Below, piece by piece: positions 1 to 9,984 of a DNA stretch of 64,000 nt (the first letter of the stretch is position 1; every line of letters begins with the position of its first letter). The notes beneath the pieces were generated by a model. The model worked only from the letters and a program-made list of their open reading frames with translations, was not told where the DNA came from and did no database searches. The position numbers and the translations under genes are program-made. Source of the DNA: Gammaproteobacteria bacterium (GTDB lineage: Bacteria; Pseudomonadota; Gammaproteobacteria; Pseudomonadales; Pseudohongiellaceae); assembly GCA_002730035.1 (NCBI GenBank), contig PBYU01000023.1:38496-102495 (forward strand), in the 5' to 3' direction.

Positions 1-108
1 ATAACGGGTTTTTCTGTTAGCCTCTCTTGATTCCCGCTGGCACAGCATCTGGCGTGAGATCACTAAAGCAAACCCTGACTGGAAACCATCAAATCAAACG
101 AGACCATC

Positions 109-1920
109 ATGCGACAACTATTAATGATTATTCTGGCGGCTGCTTGCTCTGCTTCAGTCTCCGCCCAATCGCAGAATGCCTTCGGTATTCCCACCGAAGA
201 ATCCCCGACTCCGGCGGCAAATGTCGTGGCGGCACCGGGTTCTCGAGCGCAAGGTTGGCCAGCCCAGGGCCGTTCTGAGGTGATCGCCCGGCACAGCGTG
301 GTGGCCACCAGCGATACGCTGGCCGCCCAGGCGGGACTGGAAATTTTGCAGCAGGGCGGCAACGCCATCGATGCGGCGGTGGCTGCCGGAGCCGTGCTGG
401 ATGTCACCTCCCAGAATGACACCGGTATTGCCGGCGACCTGTTTGCGCTGGTCTATGTTGCCGAAGAAAAGAAACTCTATGCGCTAAATTCTGCAGGATG
501 GGCACCGGCTGCCTGGACGCCGGAATACTTCAAAGAAGAACTTGGAGTAGAGCGTGTCCCCGGTCTCGGCGTGAATGCCGCAACTGTACCGGGTGCTATT
601 TCCGGTTATGACGCCATGCTGAGCCGCTTCGGTACCCTGGGTTTTAAAGAAACCTTCGAGCGTGCAGCCCAACTGGCCGAAGAAGGATGGGGTCAGGGAG
701 AACGCCGTCACCGTGACCTGATGAGCGTCGAGCGCAAGCTGCGTCAGGATGATTACTCGGCCGAAGTTTTTCTCGACGCAGATGGCAATGCGCCGGATCT
801 TTACAGCATCGTCCGCAACCCGGACCTTGCCGATGCGCTGCGGCTGATCCAGGCGCAGGGGCGAGGTGCTTTTTATAAAGGTGCAATCGCCGATGCCATC
901 GTGGCAAAGATGCAGGCCGATGGCGGGGTAATGACCCACGCCGACCTGGCGGAATTCGAATCTGAATGGGTGGAGCCGATTACCACCAATTACCATGGCT
1001 ACGATGTGTACCAGTTACCACCCCCGGGGCAGGGTTTGGCCGCGCTTCAGATGCTGAACATACTGGAAGTCTGTGCCCCGGTGCACGAGGTAAACCTGAC
1101 AGCCCTGGGCCCCTCCAATGCCGATTATTGGCACTTCATGGTGGAAGCCAAGAAGCTGGCCTACTCTGACCTATATGCCTACAACGGCGACCCGCTGTTC
1201 AGCGACATACCGGTAGGTAGCCTGCTGGATAAATCCTACGCCGCGAGCCTGTGTGATCGTATCGATATGGATAGCGCTGCAGAGCCTTCCGTAAAGGGTG
1301 GGCTTGGTGGAGGCACTATCTATCTCACTACCGCCGATCGCTGGGGGAATATGGTGTCTCTTATTCACAGTGTGTACTCAGTCTACGGCAGTGGGGCGAC
1401 GGTGGCTCCCTATGGCATGGTTCTGCATAATCGCGGCACCGGCTTTGTCCTCGATGCAGACAGCCCGAACGTAGTCGCACCACGCAAGCGCCCCTTTCAC
1501 TCCATCATAGCCGGCTTCGTAATGCACAATGGTGCGCCACTCATGACCTTTGGTAACATGGGGGGAGCCGTACAACCGGAGACCCACGCGCAGCACATGG
1601 TGAATGTTATTGATCACGGCATGAATATTCAGATGACCACCGACGCGGCGCGCTTTACCCACAACCAGACTGCCAACGTGCTCTCACTGGAGCATAACCT
1701 GTACAACCTGGTGGGCAGGGCGCTAGAAGCCAAGGGTCATTCGGTAAGGCCGGTGAACGGTGGCGCCGTTGGGGGGTATCAGGGCATCCTGTTCACCCGA
1801 GATTCGTCACTTCCTGAACCGGTGTACTCGCAACAGAGCATTACGGATGACCATCCTGTTAACGGTGTCTATCGAGCAGGATCGGATCACCGTAAAGATG
1901 GTCAGGCGGTGGGCTGGTAA
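109..1920 (+). CDS. ggt: Gamma-glutamyltranspeptidase family hydrolase, secreted
   Basis: A 603-residue Ntn-hydrolase of the gamma-glutamyltransferase family, which cleaves gamma-glutamyl bonds (glutathione and related amides) in the periplasm and matures by self-cleavage into two chains. The N-terminus is a Sec signal peptide ending ASVSAQ. The large-chain start SVVATSDTLAAQAGLEIL and the conserved GGNAIDAAVA stretch are typical. The small chain should begin at Thr403 in GGGTIYLTTAD, followed by DRWGNMVSLIHS and the oxyanion-region GNMGGAVQPE. Length is normal for the family. A weak CGAGA-like ribosome site precedes the ATG. It lies 51 bases before coxG on the same strand, so it may be co-transcribed, but no functional link is evident. 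The substrate is unknown; cephalosporin-acylase-like members share the fold. Confidence 0.9.
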   Translation: MRQLLMIILAAACSASVSAQSQNAFGIPTEESPTPAANVVAAPGSRAQGWPAQGRSEVIARHSVVATSDTLAAQAGLEILQQGGNAIDAAVAAGAVLDVTSQNDTGIAGDLFALVYVAEEKKLYALNSAGWAPAAWTPEYFKEELGVERVPGLGVNAATVPGAISGYDAMLSRFGTLGFKETFERAAQLAEEGWGQGERRHRDLMSVERKLRQDDYSAEVFLDADGNAPDLYSIVRNPDLADALRLIQAQGRGAFYKGAIADAIVAKMQADGGVMTHADLAEFESEWVEPITTNYHGYDVYQLPPPGQGLAALQMLNILEVCAPVHEVNLTALGPSNADYWHFMVEAKKLAYSDLYAYNGDPLFSDIPVGSLLDKSYAASLCDRIDMDSAAEPSVKGGLGGGTIYLTTADRWGNMVSLIHSVYSVYGSGATVAPYGMVLHNRGTGFVLDADSPNVVAPRKRPFHSIIAGFVMHNGAPLMTFGNMGGAVQPETHAQHMVNVIDHGMNIQMTTDAARFTHNQTANVLSLEHNLYNLVGRALEAKGHSVRPVNGGAVGGYQGILFTRDSSLPEPVYSQQSITDDHPVNGVYRAGSDHRKDGQAVGW

Positions 1921-1971
1921 ATTTTCTCGCTTATGCGATGACTGCGTTAGTATTACCAGGGAATAGCTGTT

Positions 1972-2538
1972 ATGGAAATGATTTCTGAACAACGTATCGA
2001 CGCGAGCCGAGGAAAAATTTGGGAGGCGCTCAACGATACTGAAATACTGAAGAACTCTATGCCGGGCTGCGAGAGTTTTGAATCCACGGGAGAGAACAGC
2101 TTCGAAGCAAAGATCACCGTGAAAGTTGGCCCGGTCAAGGCCAAATTCAAATTCAATGTCAATCTCACCGATATCGACCCACCCAACGGCTACACAATTA
2201 ATGGCGAGGGTCAGGGTGGTGCCGCTGGCTTCGCGAAAGGGTCTGCCTCGGTAAATCTTACCGAGGATGGCAGTGCCACCATTCTCGCCTACAACGTCAA
2301 AGCCAATGTCGGTGGCAAGCTGGCACAGCTCGGCGCGCGCCTGATTGACGGCGCGGCCAGGAAGATGGCAGATGAGTTTTTCGGTAACTTCATCGGCATC
2401 ATGTCAGGCGACTCCTCAGCTTCCGAGCCTGCTCCCAGTGACACAGCGGCGACACAGCAACCGGCTTCCGTCCCCAAGTGGGTATGGATTACCGCGGCAG
2501 TTCTGGCTCTGGCTATTATCTTTCGCGCATTCGCTTGA
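1972..2538 (+). CDS. coxG: CoxG-like SRPBCC protein with C-terminal membrane anchor
   Basis: A 188-residue protein of the CO dehydrogenase subunit G family. The START-like SRPBCC fold is recognisable from the start (ISEQRIDASRGKIWEALND, then LKNSMPGCESFE and VGPVKAKFKFNVNL). A hydrophobic C-terminal helix (about residues 167-187, VWITAAVLALAIIFRAFA) follows a Ser/Pro/Ala linker and should tether it to the inner membrane. CoxG in carboxydotrophs is thought to recruit the enzyme to the membrane and carry quinone to it. Here it is the first gene of the cluster, ahead of coxS, rather than the last. An AGGGA ribosome site lies upstream of the ATG. Confidence 0.9.
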   Translation: MEMISEQRIDASRGKIWEALNDTEILKNSMPGCESFESTGENSFEAKITVKVGPVKAKFKFNVNLTDIDPPNGYTINGEGQGGAAGFAKGSASVNLTEDGSATILAYNVKANVGGKLAQLGARLIDGAARKMADEFFGNFIGIMSGDSSASEPAPSDTAATQQPASVPKWVWITAAVLALAIIFRAFA

Positions 2539-2631
2539 CGGGGCTAGCGCAATCTCTGAAACTGATAAATCCGATTCGCGACGGCCTGCGAACCTGGCAA
2601 CAACAAAGCATTAAGAAGTGGGAGAAAGACC

Positions 2632-3102
2632 ATGCTGACCGTTAATATGAACGTCAACGGCAATCCTGTCAGCGGTGAAGTGGAAGACCGCACACTGCTA
2701 GTTCAATTCCTCAGGGAAAACCTTCGCCTTACCGGCACCCATATCGGTTGTGATACCAGTCAATGTGGTGCCTGCGTAGTGCTCGTCAACGGTGCCTCTA
2801 TAAAGTCCTGCACGATGCTGGCAGTCCAGGCCGACGCTGCTGACGTGACGACCATCGAGGGCCTGGCCAGCAATGGTGAGCTACACCCGATGCAACAAGC
2901 CTTCATGGATAACCATGGATTACAGTGCGGATTCTGTACGCCCGGCATGGTGATAAGCGCGCTAGACATCGTCAACCGGAATGGCGGTGATGTCGATGAA
3001 GCAACAATTCGCGAAGAGCTGGAAGGCAACATCTGTCGTTGTACCGGCTATCACAATATTGTTAAGGCCGTGCAGGCTGGCGCCAAGGGCATGGGAGATT
3101 AG
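2632..3102 (+). CDS. coxS: Molybdenum hydroxylase small subunit, two [2Fe-2S] clusters (CoxS)
   Basis: A 156-residue iron-sulfur subunit of the xanthine oxidase/CO dehydrogenase family. The plant-type ferredoxin cluster is supplied by [12 protein letters not shown] with its partner Cys in KSCTML. The second cluster comes from CGFCTPGM and CRCTGY. It passes electrons from the Mo centre in the large subunit to FAD in the medium subunit. GGAGAAAG sits just before the ATG. The stop codon is one base away from the ATG of the large subunit, which shows translational coupling. Length and motif spacing are normal. Confidence 0.96.
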   Translation: MLTVNMNVNGNPVSGEVEDRTLLVQFLRENLRLTGTHIGCDTSQCGACVVLVNGASIKSCTMLAVQADAADVTTIEGLASNGELHPMQQAFMDNHGLQCGFCTPGMVISALDIVNRNGGDVDEATIREELEGNICRCTGYHNIVKAVQAGAKGMGD

Positions 3103-3103
3103 C

Positions 3104-5455
3104 ATGACAGAGAATGGTATCGGCGTCAGTGTGCGCCGCAAAGAAGACAGCCGTTTCCTGATAGGTAAGGGCAATTACACCGACGATATCAATGTCGTTG
3201 GTCAAACTCATGCGGTGTTCGTGAGATCTCCCCACGCCCACGCCACCCTTAATGGCATCGATACATCTGCCGCGGCCGCTGCATCGGGCGTAGTCGCGAT
3301 CTTCACCGGCGATGATCTGGCAGCAGATGGTATTGGCCCCCTGATCTGTGGCGTCACCGTCACCAGTGATGATGGCGAGCCTCATAGAGCCCCGGTACAC
3401 GCGGCGCTGGCACAGGACAAGGTTAACTATGTGGGGGATCACATTGCCGTGGTCATCGCCGAATCGCTTGCCGAAGCGCGCGATGCGGCAGAGCTGGTCG
3501 AGGTGGATTATGGTGTATTGCCTGCCGTAACTGATACGGCAACCGCAGCAGACGATGGCCAACAACAGATCCACGAAGTGGCACCGAACAATATGTGTTT
3601 TAACTGGCCCTTTGGCGACAAGGCGGCCGTCGACGCGGTATTCGAAACTGCGCACAAGACGTCAACTCTGGATCTGTTGAACAATCGCATGATCACCAAC
3701 CCGATGGAGCCCCGTGCCGCCATCGGTGAATACAATACCGGTACTGAAGAAATTACCCTGCACCTGACAACCCAGAATCCCCACGTGCATCGTCTGGTCT
3801 TGTCGGCGTTCAATCAATTGGCGCCGGAGCACAAACTGCGAGTTGTCGGACCCGATGTGGGCGGCGGCTTTGGGGCTAAGATCTTTGTCTATGCCGAGGA
3901 GCTGGTCGTAGGCTGGGCCTGCCGCAAGGTGAATCGACCGATCAAATGGACGGCTGACCGCACTGAGGCGTTTTTGTCCGATGCCCACGGCCGCGACCAT
4001 GTTTCCACCGCCGAGATGGCGATGGACGAGAACGGCAAGTTTCTGGCGATGCGAGTGCACACCAATGCCAATCTCGGTGCGTACCTATCCACGTTTAGCA
4101 CTATGGTTCCCAGCTACTTGTATGCATTCCTGTTGGCAGGCCAATACACCACACCGCTCATCTATTCCGAGGTCAAGGCGGTGTTCACTAATACCGCGCC
4201 AGTCGATGCCAGTCGTGGTGCCGGCAGACCCGAAGCCACATTTTTACTCGAGCGACTGGTGGACGTTTGTGCCGAAGACATGGACCTGGATGCGGCAGAG
4301 ATCCGCCGCCGCAACTTTATTCCTGTCGACGCCTTTCCCTACCAGACACCCGTTGTCCAGTGTTATGACAGCGGCGACTACAATGCCGCGCTGGAAAAGG
4401 CACTGCTGCTAGCGGATTACGAAGGCTTCCCCGACCGTGCCGATGAAGCGGTATCGCGTGGCAAGCTACGCGGCATTGGAATCTCATCCTACGTAGAAGC
4501 CTGTGGAATTGCGCCTTCGGCCGCCGTTGGGCAACTCGGCGCTGGTGTTGGCCTATGGGAGAGTGCCCAGGTGCGCTTCAACCCGACCGGCAATGTGCAG
4601 GTCTTCACCGGCACCCATTCCCACGGGCAGGGTCACGAGACTACCTTCGCCCAGCTAGTTACTGAGAAGCTCGGGGTCCCATTTGAAAATATCGAAGTCA
4701 TCCACGGCGACACCGCTAAGACTCAGTTCGGTATGGGCACCTACGGTTCTCGTTCGCTCGCGGTAGGTGGCGTGGCTATCGCCAACGCCTGCGAAAAACT
4801 CATCGCCAAGGGCAAGAAGATTGCCGCCCATGCGCTGGAGGCAGCCGAAGGCGATATGGAATTCAGCGATGGAAATTTTACGGTAGCTGGAACCGACAAG
4901 GCCATGTCGATCGGTGAAGTGGCATTCAATGCCTACGTGCCGCACAGTTATCCGGAAGGATTGGAGCCGGGCTTCGATGAAAACGCCTTCTTCGATCCAC
5001 TCAATTTTTCATTTCCAGCCGGCTCTCACATCTGTGAGGTGGAGGTCGATCCAGAAACCGGCGTAGTGGAAATCGTCAAATATTCCGCTGTGGATGATTT
5101 CGGCAAACTGATCAACCCGATGATCGTGGCAGGCCAGGTCCACGGTGGTATTGCACATGGTGTTGGACAGGCACTCCTGGAAGGCTGCCAGTATGACAGC
5201 GAAGGCCAGTTGATTACTGCCTCTTTTATGGATTACGCCATGCCGCGGGCGGACAACCTGCCCAGCTTCGATGTGGATTACGCGCCCACCGATCCGCCAC
5301 ACAACCCCCTGGGGGTCAAAGGCTGTGGCGAGGCGGGCGCCATCGGCGCGCCGCCGGCGGTGATCAATGCCATCACCAATGCATTAGGAGTGAAACACAT
5401 CGATATGCCAGCCACTCCAGAAAATGTCTGGCGTGCCGCCCGGTCGGCCGCGTAA
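3104..5455 (+). CDS. coxL: Form II CO dehydrogenase-like / aldehyde oxidase large subunit (CoxL)
   Basis: A 783-residue molybdopterin-binding catalytic subunit. I chose the ATG at 3104 ([18 protein letters not shown]) because it follows the coxS stop directly; the longer ORF overlaps coxS. Family landmarks are [20 protein letters not shown], the Mo-cofactor loop [11 protein letters not shown], and the catalytic Glu in [12 protein letters not shown] near the C-terminus. The active-site loop reads [11 protein letters not shown]. This is the RGAGR form II type, not the AYXCSFR loop of true CO-oxidising form I, and Ser replaces the usual Tyr before RGAGR. The substrate is therefore more likely an aldehyde, purine or other heterocycle than CO, and the symbol is given by cluster homology only. 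Confidence 0.93.
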   Translation: MTENGIGVSVRRKEDSRFLIGKGNYTDDINVVGQTHAVFVRSPHAHATLNGIDTSAAAAASGVVAIFTGDDLAADGIGPLICGVTVTSDDGEPHRAPVHAALAQDKVNYVGDHIAVVIAESLAEARDAAELVEVDYGVLPAVTDTATAADDGQQQIHEVAPNNMCFNWPFGDKAAVDAVFETAHKTSTLDLLNNRMITNPMEPRAAIGEYNTGTEEITLHLTTQNPHVHRLVLSAFNQLAPEHKLRVVGPDVGGGFGAKIFVYAEELVVGWACRKVNRPIKWTADRTEAFLSDAHGRDHVSTAEMAMDENGKFLAMRVHTNANLGAYLSTFSTMVPSYLYAFLLAGQYTTPLIYSEVKAVFTNTAPVDASRGAGRPEATFLLERLVDVCAEDMDLDAAEIRRRNFIPVDAFPYQTPVVQCYDSGDYNAALEKALLLADYEGFPDRADEAVSRGKLRGIGISSYVEACGIAPSAAVGQLGAGVGLWESAQVRFNPTGNVQVFTGTHSHGQGHETTFAQLVTEKLGVPFENIEVIHGDTAKTQFGMGTYGSRSLAVGGVAIANACEKLIAKGKKIAAHALEAAEGDMEFSDGNFTVAGTDKAMSIGEVAFNAYVPHSYPEGLEPGFDENAFFDPLNFSFPAGSHICEVEVDPETGVVEIVKYSAVDDFGKLINPMIVAGQVHGGIAHGVGQALLEGCQYDSEGQLITASFMDYAMPRADNLPSFDVDYAPTDPPHNPLGVKGCGEAGAIGAPPAVINAITNALGVKHIDMPATPENVWRAARSAA

Positions 5456-5485
5456 ACAGTGCTTGGAATATAGAGGAAAGGAACA

Positions 5486-6280
5486 ATGTACGAATTTGTT
5501 TATCAAAAAGTTAGCAGTGTAGACGACGCCGTCGCGGCCATGCAGAAGGCCGAAGAAGGCAAATTCGTCGCCGGTGGCCAGACTATGTTGCCAACTATGA
5601 AGCACCGGCTCGCCAGTCCGTCAGATTTAATCGACTTGGGTGGTATCGATGCGCTAAGTGGCATCAGTATCGATGGTGATACTGTGACAATTGGCGCCAT
5701 GACAACGCATGCGGTGGTGGCTGCCTCGGTGGATGTGCAGGGAGCGATTCCGGCACTGGCACAGCTGGCGGCTAACATTGGCGATCCTGCAGTTCGTAAT
5801 CGGGGTACTATCGGAGGTTCTATCGCCAACAACGATCCGGCCGCGGACTACCCGGCGGCGGTTATTGCACTTGGCGCCACAGTCACCACAAACAAACGGG
5901 AAATTTCTAGCGATGAATTCTTCACCGGCATGTTTGAAACCGCGTTAGAAGAAGACGAAGTGATAACTTCTGTGAGTTTTCCCAAGGCCGATGCAGCGGC
6001 CTACATGAAGATCGAAAATCCCGCCTCCCGATATGCGATTGTCGGTGTGTTCCTCGCCAAAACCGGTGATTCAGTAAGAATCGGCGTAACCGGCGCAACT
6101 CCCTGTGCCCACCGCGGCATGCGGCTGGAAGAATCCCTGAACGGCAATTTCTCGGCCGATGCAGTAGAGGGTGTGGAAATTCCAGTGGAGAAGATGAATG
6201 CGGATATTCATGCCAGCGCCGAATACCGGGCGCATTTGGTGAAGGTTATGACCAAGCGTGCGGTCCTCGCCTGCTCCTGA
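5486..6280 (+). CDS. coxM: Molybdenum hydroxylase FAD-binding medium subunit (CoxM)
   Basis: A 264-residue flavoprotein subunit that receives electrons from CoxS and delivers them to quinone or another acceptor. Both FAD-contact signatures are present: [14 protein letters not shown] near residue 33 and [18 protein letters not shown] near residue 111. The C-terminal CO-dehydrogenase flavoprotein domain follows ([20 protein letters not shown]). An AGGAAAGGA ribosome site precedes the ATG. The order G-S-L-M with gaps of 93, 1 and 30 bases indicates one operon. Confidence 0.95.
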   Translation: MYEFVYQKVSSVDDAVAAMQKAEEGKFVAGGQTMLPTMKHRLASPSDLIDLGGIDALSGISIDGDTVTIGAMTTHAVVAASVDVQGAIPALAQLAANIGDPAVRNRGTIGGSIANNDPAADYPAAVIALGATVTTNKREISSDEFFTGMFETALEEDEVITSVSFPKADAAAYMKIENPASRYAIVGVFLAKTGDSVRIGVTGATPCAHRGMRLEESLNGNFSADAVEGVEIPVEKMNADIHASAEYRAHLVKVMTKRAVLACS

Positions 6281-6293
6281 ACCCTGTTTATTT

Positions 6294-7217
6294 ATGAGTC
6301 CAGCTCTACCCAGCTCTATCGATGTAACCCTGGCTCTGCTGAATCAGGGTGACTACATCGCAGACCGCGCCCTGGCGACAACGCTGTTCCTGTCATTAAG
6401 CATGGGCAAACCCCTGTTTCTGGAAGGTGAAGCTGGCGTCGGTAAGACCGAGATTGCCAAGGTGCTGTCCCAGGCACTGGGGCGCAGACTGGTTCGACTG
6501 CAGTGCTATGAAGGTCTCGATGTTTCTTCGGCAGTCTATGAGTGGAACTATTCCCGGCAGATGATCGAGATTCGGTTAGCCGAAGCCTCCGGGTCGGTGA
6601 ATAAGCAGGATCTGTCCACCGATGTCTTCTCCAATGACTTTCTTATCGAGCGACCACTACTGCAAGCACTGCACAGTGATGAGAATGGGCCGCCGGTGCT
6701 GCTGATCGACGAACTGGATCGCACCGACGAACCCTTCGAAGCCTACCTGCTGGAAATTCTGTCGGACTTTCAGATTACTATCCCAGAAATTGGCACCATC
6801 AAGGCAGAGGAGCCGCCCATCGTCATCATCACTTCCAATCGCACGCGAGAGATTCATGACGCCCTCAAGCGTCGCTGTCTCTACCATTGGATCGATTACC
6901 CCAACTCGGAGCGTGAGTTGCAGATTGTGACTGCGAAACTGCCGGGCATCGATGTCCAACTCTCTCAGCAGCTGGTGGCTTTCGTGCAACGCTTGCGAGA
7001 TGAGGATCTGTTCAAGTCTCCTGGTGTCGCAGAAACTCTCGACTGGGCCGATGCACTCACCCAACTGGACAAAGTAGCACTGGACAGCGAGGCCATCGAC
7101 AACACCCTCGGGACTCTGTTGAAGTACCAGGATGATATTGCGCGCATCCGCGGTAGCGAAGCCGCGCAGTTGCTGGAACAGATCAAGACCGAGCTGGCAG
7201 CAACCGTTGGCAGCTAA
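6294..7217 (+). CDS. coxD: MoxR-type AAA+ ATPase (CoxD)
   Basis: A 307-residue AAA+ ATPase of the MoxR group. CoxD is required in carboxydotrophs for building the sulfurated Cu/Mo centre. Walker A is GEAGVGKTE, Walker B is VLLIDELDR, and sensor 1 lies in PPIVIITSNRTREIHDAL. I placed the start at ATG 6294 (MSPALPSSIDV), 13 bases after coxM; the ORF-track start at 6258 overlaps coxM and has no better ribosome site. The VWA partner gene follows 4 bases downstream, the usual MoxR-VWA chaperone pair. Confidence 0.93.
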   Translation: MSPALPSSIDVTLALLNQGDYIADRALATTLFLSLSMGKPLFLEGEAGVGKTEIAKVLSQALGRRLVRLQCYEGLDVSSAVYEWNYSRQMIEIRLAEASGSVNKQDLSTDVFSNDFLIERPLLQALHSDENGPPVLLIDELDRTDEPFEAYLLEILSDFQITIPEIGTIKAEEPPIVIITSNRTREIHDALKRRCLYHWIDYPNSERELQIVTAKLPGIDVQLSQQLVAFVQRLRDEDLFKSPGVAETLDWADALTQLDKVALDSEAIDNTLGTLLKYQDDIARIRGSEAAQLLEQIKTELAATVGS

Positions 7218-7221
7218 GCCT

Positions 7222-8439
7222 ATGCAATCCCCGCACAGTACCGAAGGCCGAATCGCTGAGAACATCATGTATTTCGCTCGCCTGCTGCGATCCGCTGGAT
7301 TGCCGGTGGGCCCTGGTAAAGTACTCGATGCGATCAGCGCCGTTAAGCTAGTTGGTATCGGGGCTCAGGAAGACCTGTACTGGTGCCTGTTTTCCTTGTT
7401 CGTCAATCGCTATGACCAGCAACAGCTGTTCAATCAGGCATTTCATATCTTCTGGCGCAATCCACACATCATGGATCGGATGATGGGTGCCATGTTGCCC
7501 ACAATACGTGTCGAGAAGGAAGCAGAGCTGGAGGAAATGAGCCGCCGCTTGAGCGAGGCAATGAGCGGGGGCGATATAAGCAGTATTGTAGACACCGAGT
7601 CGGAAAGGATTGAGTTCGATGCCAGCTTCACATATTCCGACAAGGAGGTTTTGCAGGATAAGGATTTCGAAGACATGTCAACGGAAGAAATCGCCGAGGC
7701 GAAGCAGGCAATTTCCAGGCTTAGGCTGCCGATTGTAGAAGTACCCACGCGGCGCTTTAAGTGCAACGCCCTGGGGAGTCAGATCGATATGCGGGCTACC
7801 CTGCGTGCTGCGCTGCGCTCACCGGATGCGATCCCATTAAAGTTCAAGAAGCCGGGGCACCGTCATCCACCGCTGGTCATGTTATGCGACATCTCCGGTT
7901 CGATGAGTCAGTACTCACGCATGTTCCTGCATTTCATGCACGCCATTACCAACGATCGGGACCGGGTGCATTCATTTGTGTTCGGCACGCGGCTGACCAA
8001 TGTCTCCCGCTACCTGCGTCATCGTGATGTGGATGTGGCGTTGGACAAGGCGGCCGAGGCAGTCAAGGACTGGTCTGGAGGCACGCGCATCGGTGCCTGT
8101 TTGAAAGAATTCAATAACTACTGGTCGCGGCGCGTGCTGGCGCAGGGTGCTATTACACTCATCATATCCGATGGACTGGATCGTGATGAGGGAGAAGGCT
8201 TGCAAAAGGAGATGGATCGTCTGTCGAAGTCATCCCGGCGCTTGATTTGGTTGAATCCGCTGCTGCGTTATGATGGTTTTGAGCCGAAGGCCAAGGGCAT
8301 TCGAACCATGCTGCCATTTGTGGATGACTTTAAGTCCGTGCACAGTCTGCGTAGCCTGATCGAATTGTCGGATGTATTGAGCAAGCAGCAGTCCCCTGGT
8401 TACGATAGTAAATTTGATGTAATGAAACTAAGCGCGTGA
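7222..8439 (+). CDS. coxE: VWA-domain protein (CoxE)
   Basis: A 405-residue protein with a C-terminal von Willebrand A domain. The MIDAS metal site is visible as DISGSMSQYS, with the later Thr in DWSGGTRIGACL and Asp in ISDGLDRDEGEG. The N-terminal half (ARLLRSAGLPVGPGKVLDA) is typical of CoxE. With CoxD it forms the MoxR/VWA chaperone pair thought to act on cofactor maturation. The start is taken at ATG 7222, four bases after coxD; the longer ORF overlaps coxD. No coxF or XdhC-like gene follows, so that sulfuration function must lie elsewhere. Confidence 0.93.
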   Translation: MQSPHSTEGRIAENIMYFARLLRSAGLPVGPGKVLDAISAVKLVGIGAQEDLYWCLFSLFVNRYDQQQLFNQAFHIFWRNPHIMDRMMGAMLPTIRVEKEAELEEMSRRLSEAMSGGDISSIVDTESERIEFDASFTYSDKEVLQDKDFEDMSTEEIAEAKQAISRLRLPIVEVPTRRFKCNALGSQIDMRATLRAALRSPDAIPLKFKKPGHRHPPLVMLCDISGSMSQYSRMFLHFMHAITNDRDRVHSFVFGTRLTNVSRYLRHRDVDVALDKAAEAVKDWSGGTRIGACLKEFNNYWSRRVLAQGAITLIISDGLDRDEGEGLQKEMDRLSKSSRRLIWLNPLLRYDGFEPKAKGIRTMLPFVDDFKSVHSLRSLIELSDVLSKQQSPGYDSKFDVMKLSA

Positions 8440-8465
8440 AGAACAGCAAACCATAGGTAGGATCA

Positions 8466-9503
8466 ATGTCGGCAATCTGCAGGGCTAAAAAATTGCAATT
8501 CGTAGGCTTAGTTGCTGTCGTACTGTGCTTTACGCCATTTCTTGCGGTGTCTCAAAGTGGCTCCCGAGTCCAGAAATTGGCGGACATCGAATTCGACGCT
8601 ATCGCTGAAATGAGCGGGCTCGCCGTGAGTCGCCGTTACGAGGATGTGATATGGATGCATAACGACAGCGGCGATGAGCCACGCCTGTTCGCAACCAATT
8701 TCCAGGGACGCGTCATCATTCCTTCATTTTTACGTAACTTCTATCATGGGGAAGAAGCCGAATCCGGCAAGCAACCCTGGCCAGGTCTAAGCATTGCAAC
8801 GGCAGCCAACATTGACTGGGAAGACATCGCTGTCGATGACGACTTTATTTATATCGCTGACATGGGGAATAACGGCAACGCCAGGCGAGACCTGGGTGTG
8901 TATTTGCTTGCTGAGCCCAATCCGCGTTCGAGGCCAATAGCCAGGCCGTTCAAGTTCATTCCGGTGCGCTACCCGGAGCAAGAATCATACCCGCCCAGTC
9001 CTCCGGCAAATTGGCAGTTCGACAGTGAAGCGGTATTTGTACAACAGGGTAGGCTGTACTTTCTCACCAAGCATCGTGGGCTTTCCATCAATGAACCCGC
9101 CGCGGGAACCCACTTGTACCGCCTGGACACCACGGATAGCGATCGGATCAATGATCTTACCCGAATCGATAGCTTCGATGATGCCTTCTTCATTACCGCC
9201 GCCGAACTCTCACCGGATGGACTGCAATTGGCTGCCGTGGGCTACACCGAGTTGTGGTTGTTCGAGAATCCGTTGGGTGTAGACGGTTGGTTGTCGGGCC
9301 AGGCGAGGCGACTGGAACTGGATATCGATTTTACCGGGTTCATTGAATCGCTAACCTGGCTGGAGAGCGATAGCCTACTGATTGGCAACGAAGACGAAGA
9401 ATGGTTTACGGTGAAAGTGAGTGATTTGCCACTGCATGACGATGTCTCACGCACCGAGCAGGGGCTGCGCGAGTTCAGGGACTACGTGATTCGCAGGCGG
9501 TAA
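8466..9503 (+). CDS. Secreted propeller-like protein of unknown function
   Basis: A 345-residue exported protein, with a signal peptide ending near FLAVSQSG and an AGGA ribosome site. I do not recognise a named family with certainty. It begins its mature part with EMSGLAVSRRYEDVIWMHND, and contains DWEDIAVDDDFIYIADMGNN, DSEAVFVQQGRLYFLTKH and AAELSPDGLQLAAVGYTELW. These are spaced blade-like segments similar to esterase-like or SdiA-regulated six-bladed propellers. It starts 26 bases after coxE on the same strand, so it may belong to the cox operon transcript, but this could be chance. Confidence 0.72.
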   Translation: MSAICRAKKLQFVGLVAVVLCFTPFLAVSQSGSRVQKLADIEFDAIAEMSGLAVSRRYEDVIWMHNDSGDEPRLFATNFQGRVIIPSFLRNFYHGEEAESGKQPWPGLSIATAANIDWEDIAVDDDFIYIADMGNNGNARRDLGVYLLAEPNPRSRPIARPFKFIPVRYPEQESYPPSPPANWQFDSEAVFVQQGRLYFLTKHRGLSINEPAAGTHLYRLDTTDSDRINDLTRIDSFDDAFFITAAELSPDGLQLAAVGYTELWLFENPLGVDGWLSGQARRLELDIDFTGFIESLTWLESDSLLIGNEDEEWFTVKVSDLPLHDDVSRTEQGLREFRDYVIRRR

Positions 9504-9571
9504 CGAGCAACAACTCTGTTCCATTCACTATCAACTTGTACAAAATAGATCTCGTGCTGCGATACATCACC

Positions 9572-9739
9572 TCATTCTCCGAGGCGCTGATGGGATGGCA
9601 GTGCGGAAATCGATGCCGAATCCTTAACGACAGCGCCGCCATCCTCTGCGGATCCAGCAGACAGTGTCAGCAGGAGTGTAACTCCGAATAGAGACAGATA
9701 GTAAAATACCAGAAAGCCGAGTTTTGTATTCTTTTTCAT
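9572..9739 (-). CDS. Small exported or membrane peptide, 55 residues
   Basis: A short minus-strand reading frame starting MKKNTKLGFLVFYYLSLFG. The basic N-terminus and hydrophobic stretch ending LLTLSAGSAEDG look like a signal peptide or a single membrane helix. The remainder is a short polar tail. I prefer the ATG at 9739 over the longer 72-residue ORF because AGAGAA lies just upstream and the protein then starts like a standard signal peptide. It lies between converging larger genes. No family is recognised. Confidence 0.45.
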   Translation of the reverse strand: MKKNTKLGFLVFYYLSLFGVTLLLTLSAGSAEDGGAVVKDSASISALPSHQRLGE

Positions 9740-9984
9740 TGTTCTCTTGCCTGAATTAAAAAAACCGATAATCCAATTGAAAAAGGCCAAATCTTAAGCA
9801 GTTTGCTTATCCTTGCTCCTTGTCGATTAGCAGCTTGAATTTACTGAGCTATTGAGTAGCTAGTACAGACACCTTCGTTGCTTTTTCCACTGAGAGCACT
9901 TTATTGAATTACTAGTCAGATTACTATGGTGGGAGGAAACCATGTACATATTTACAGTACTTCAGGCTACGCAACATCAACTGC

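Noticed and set aside
3981-4412. 143-residue ORF within coxL
   Set aside because: Other-frame shadow of a clear molybdenum hydroxylase gene; Arg/Pro/Thr-rich with no domain.
3104-5455. True CO dehydrogenase (form I)
   Set aside because: The active-site loop lacks AYXCSFR and carries RGAGR, which is the form II type.
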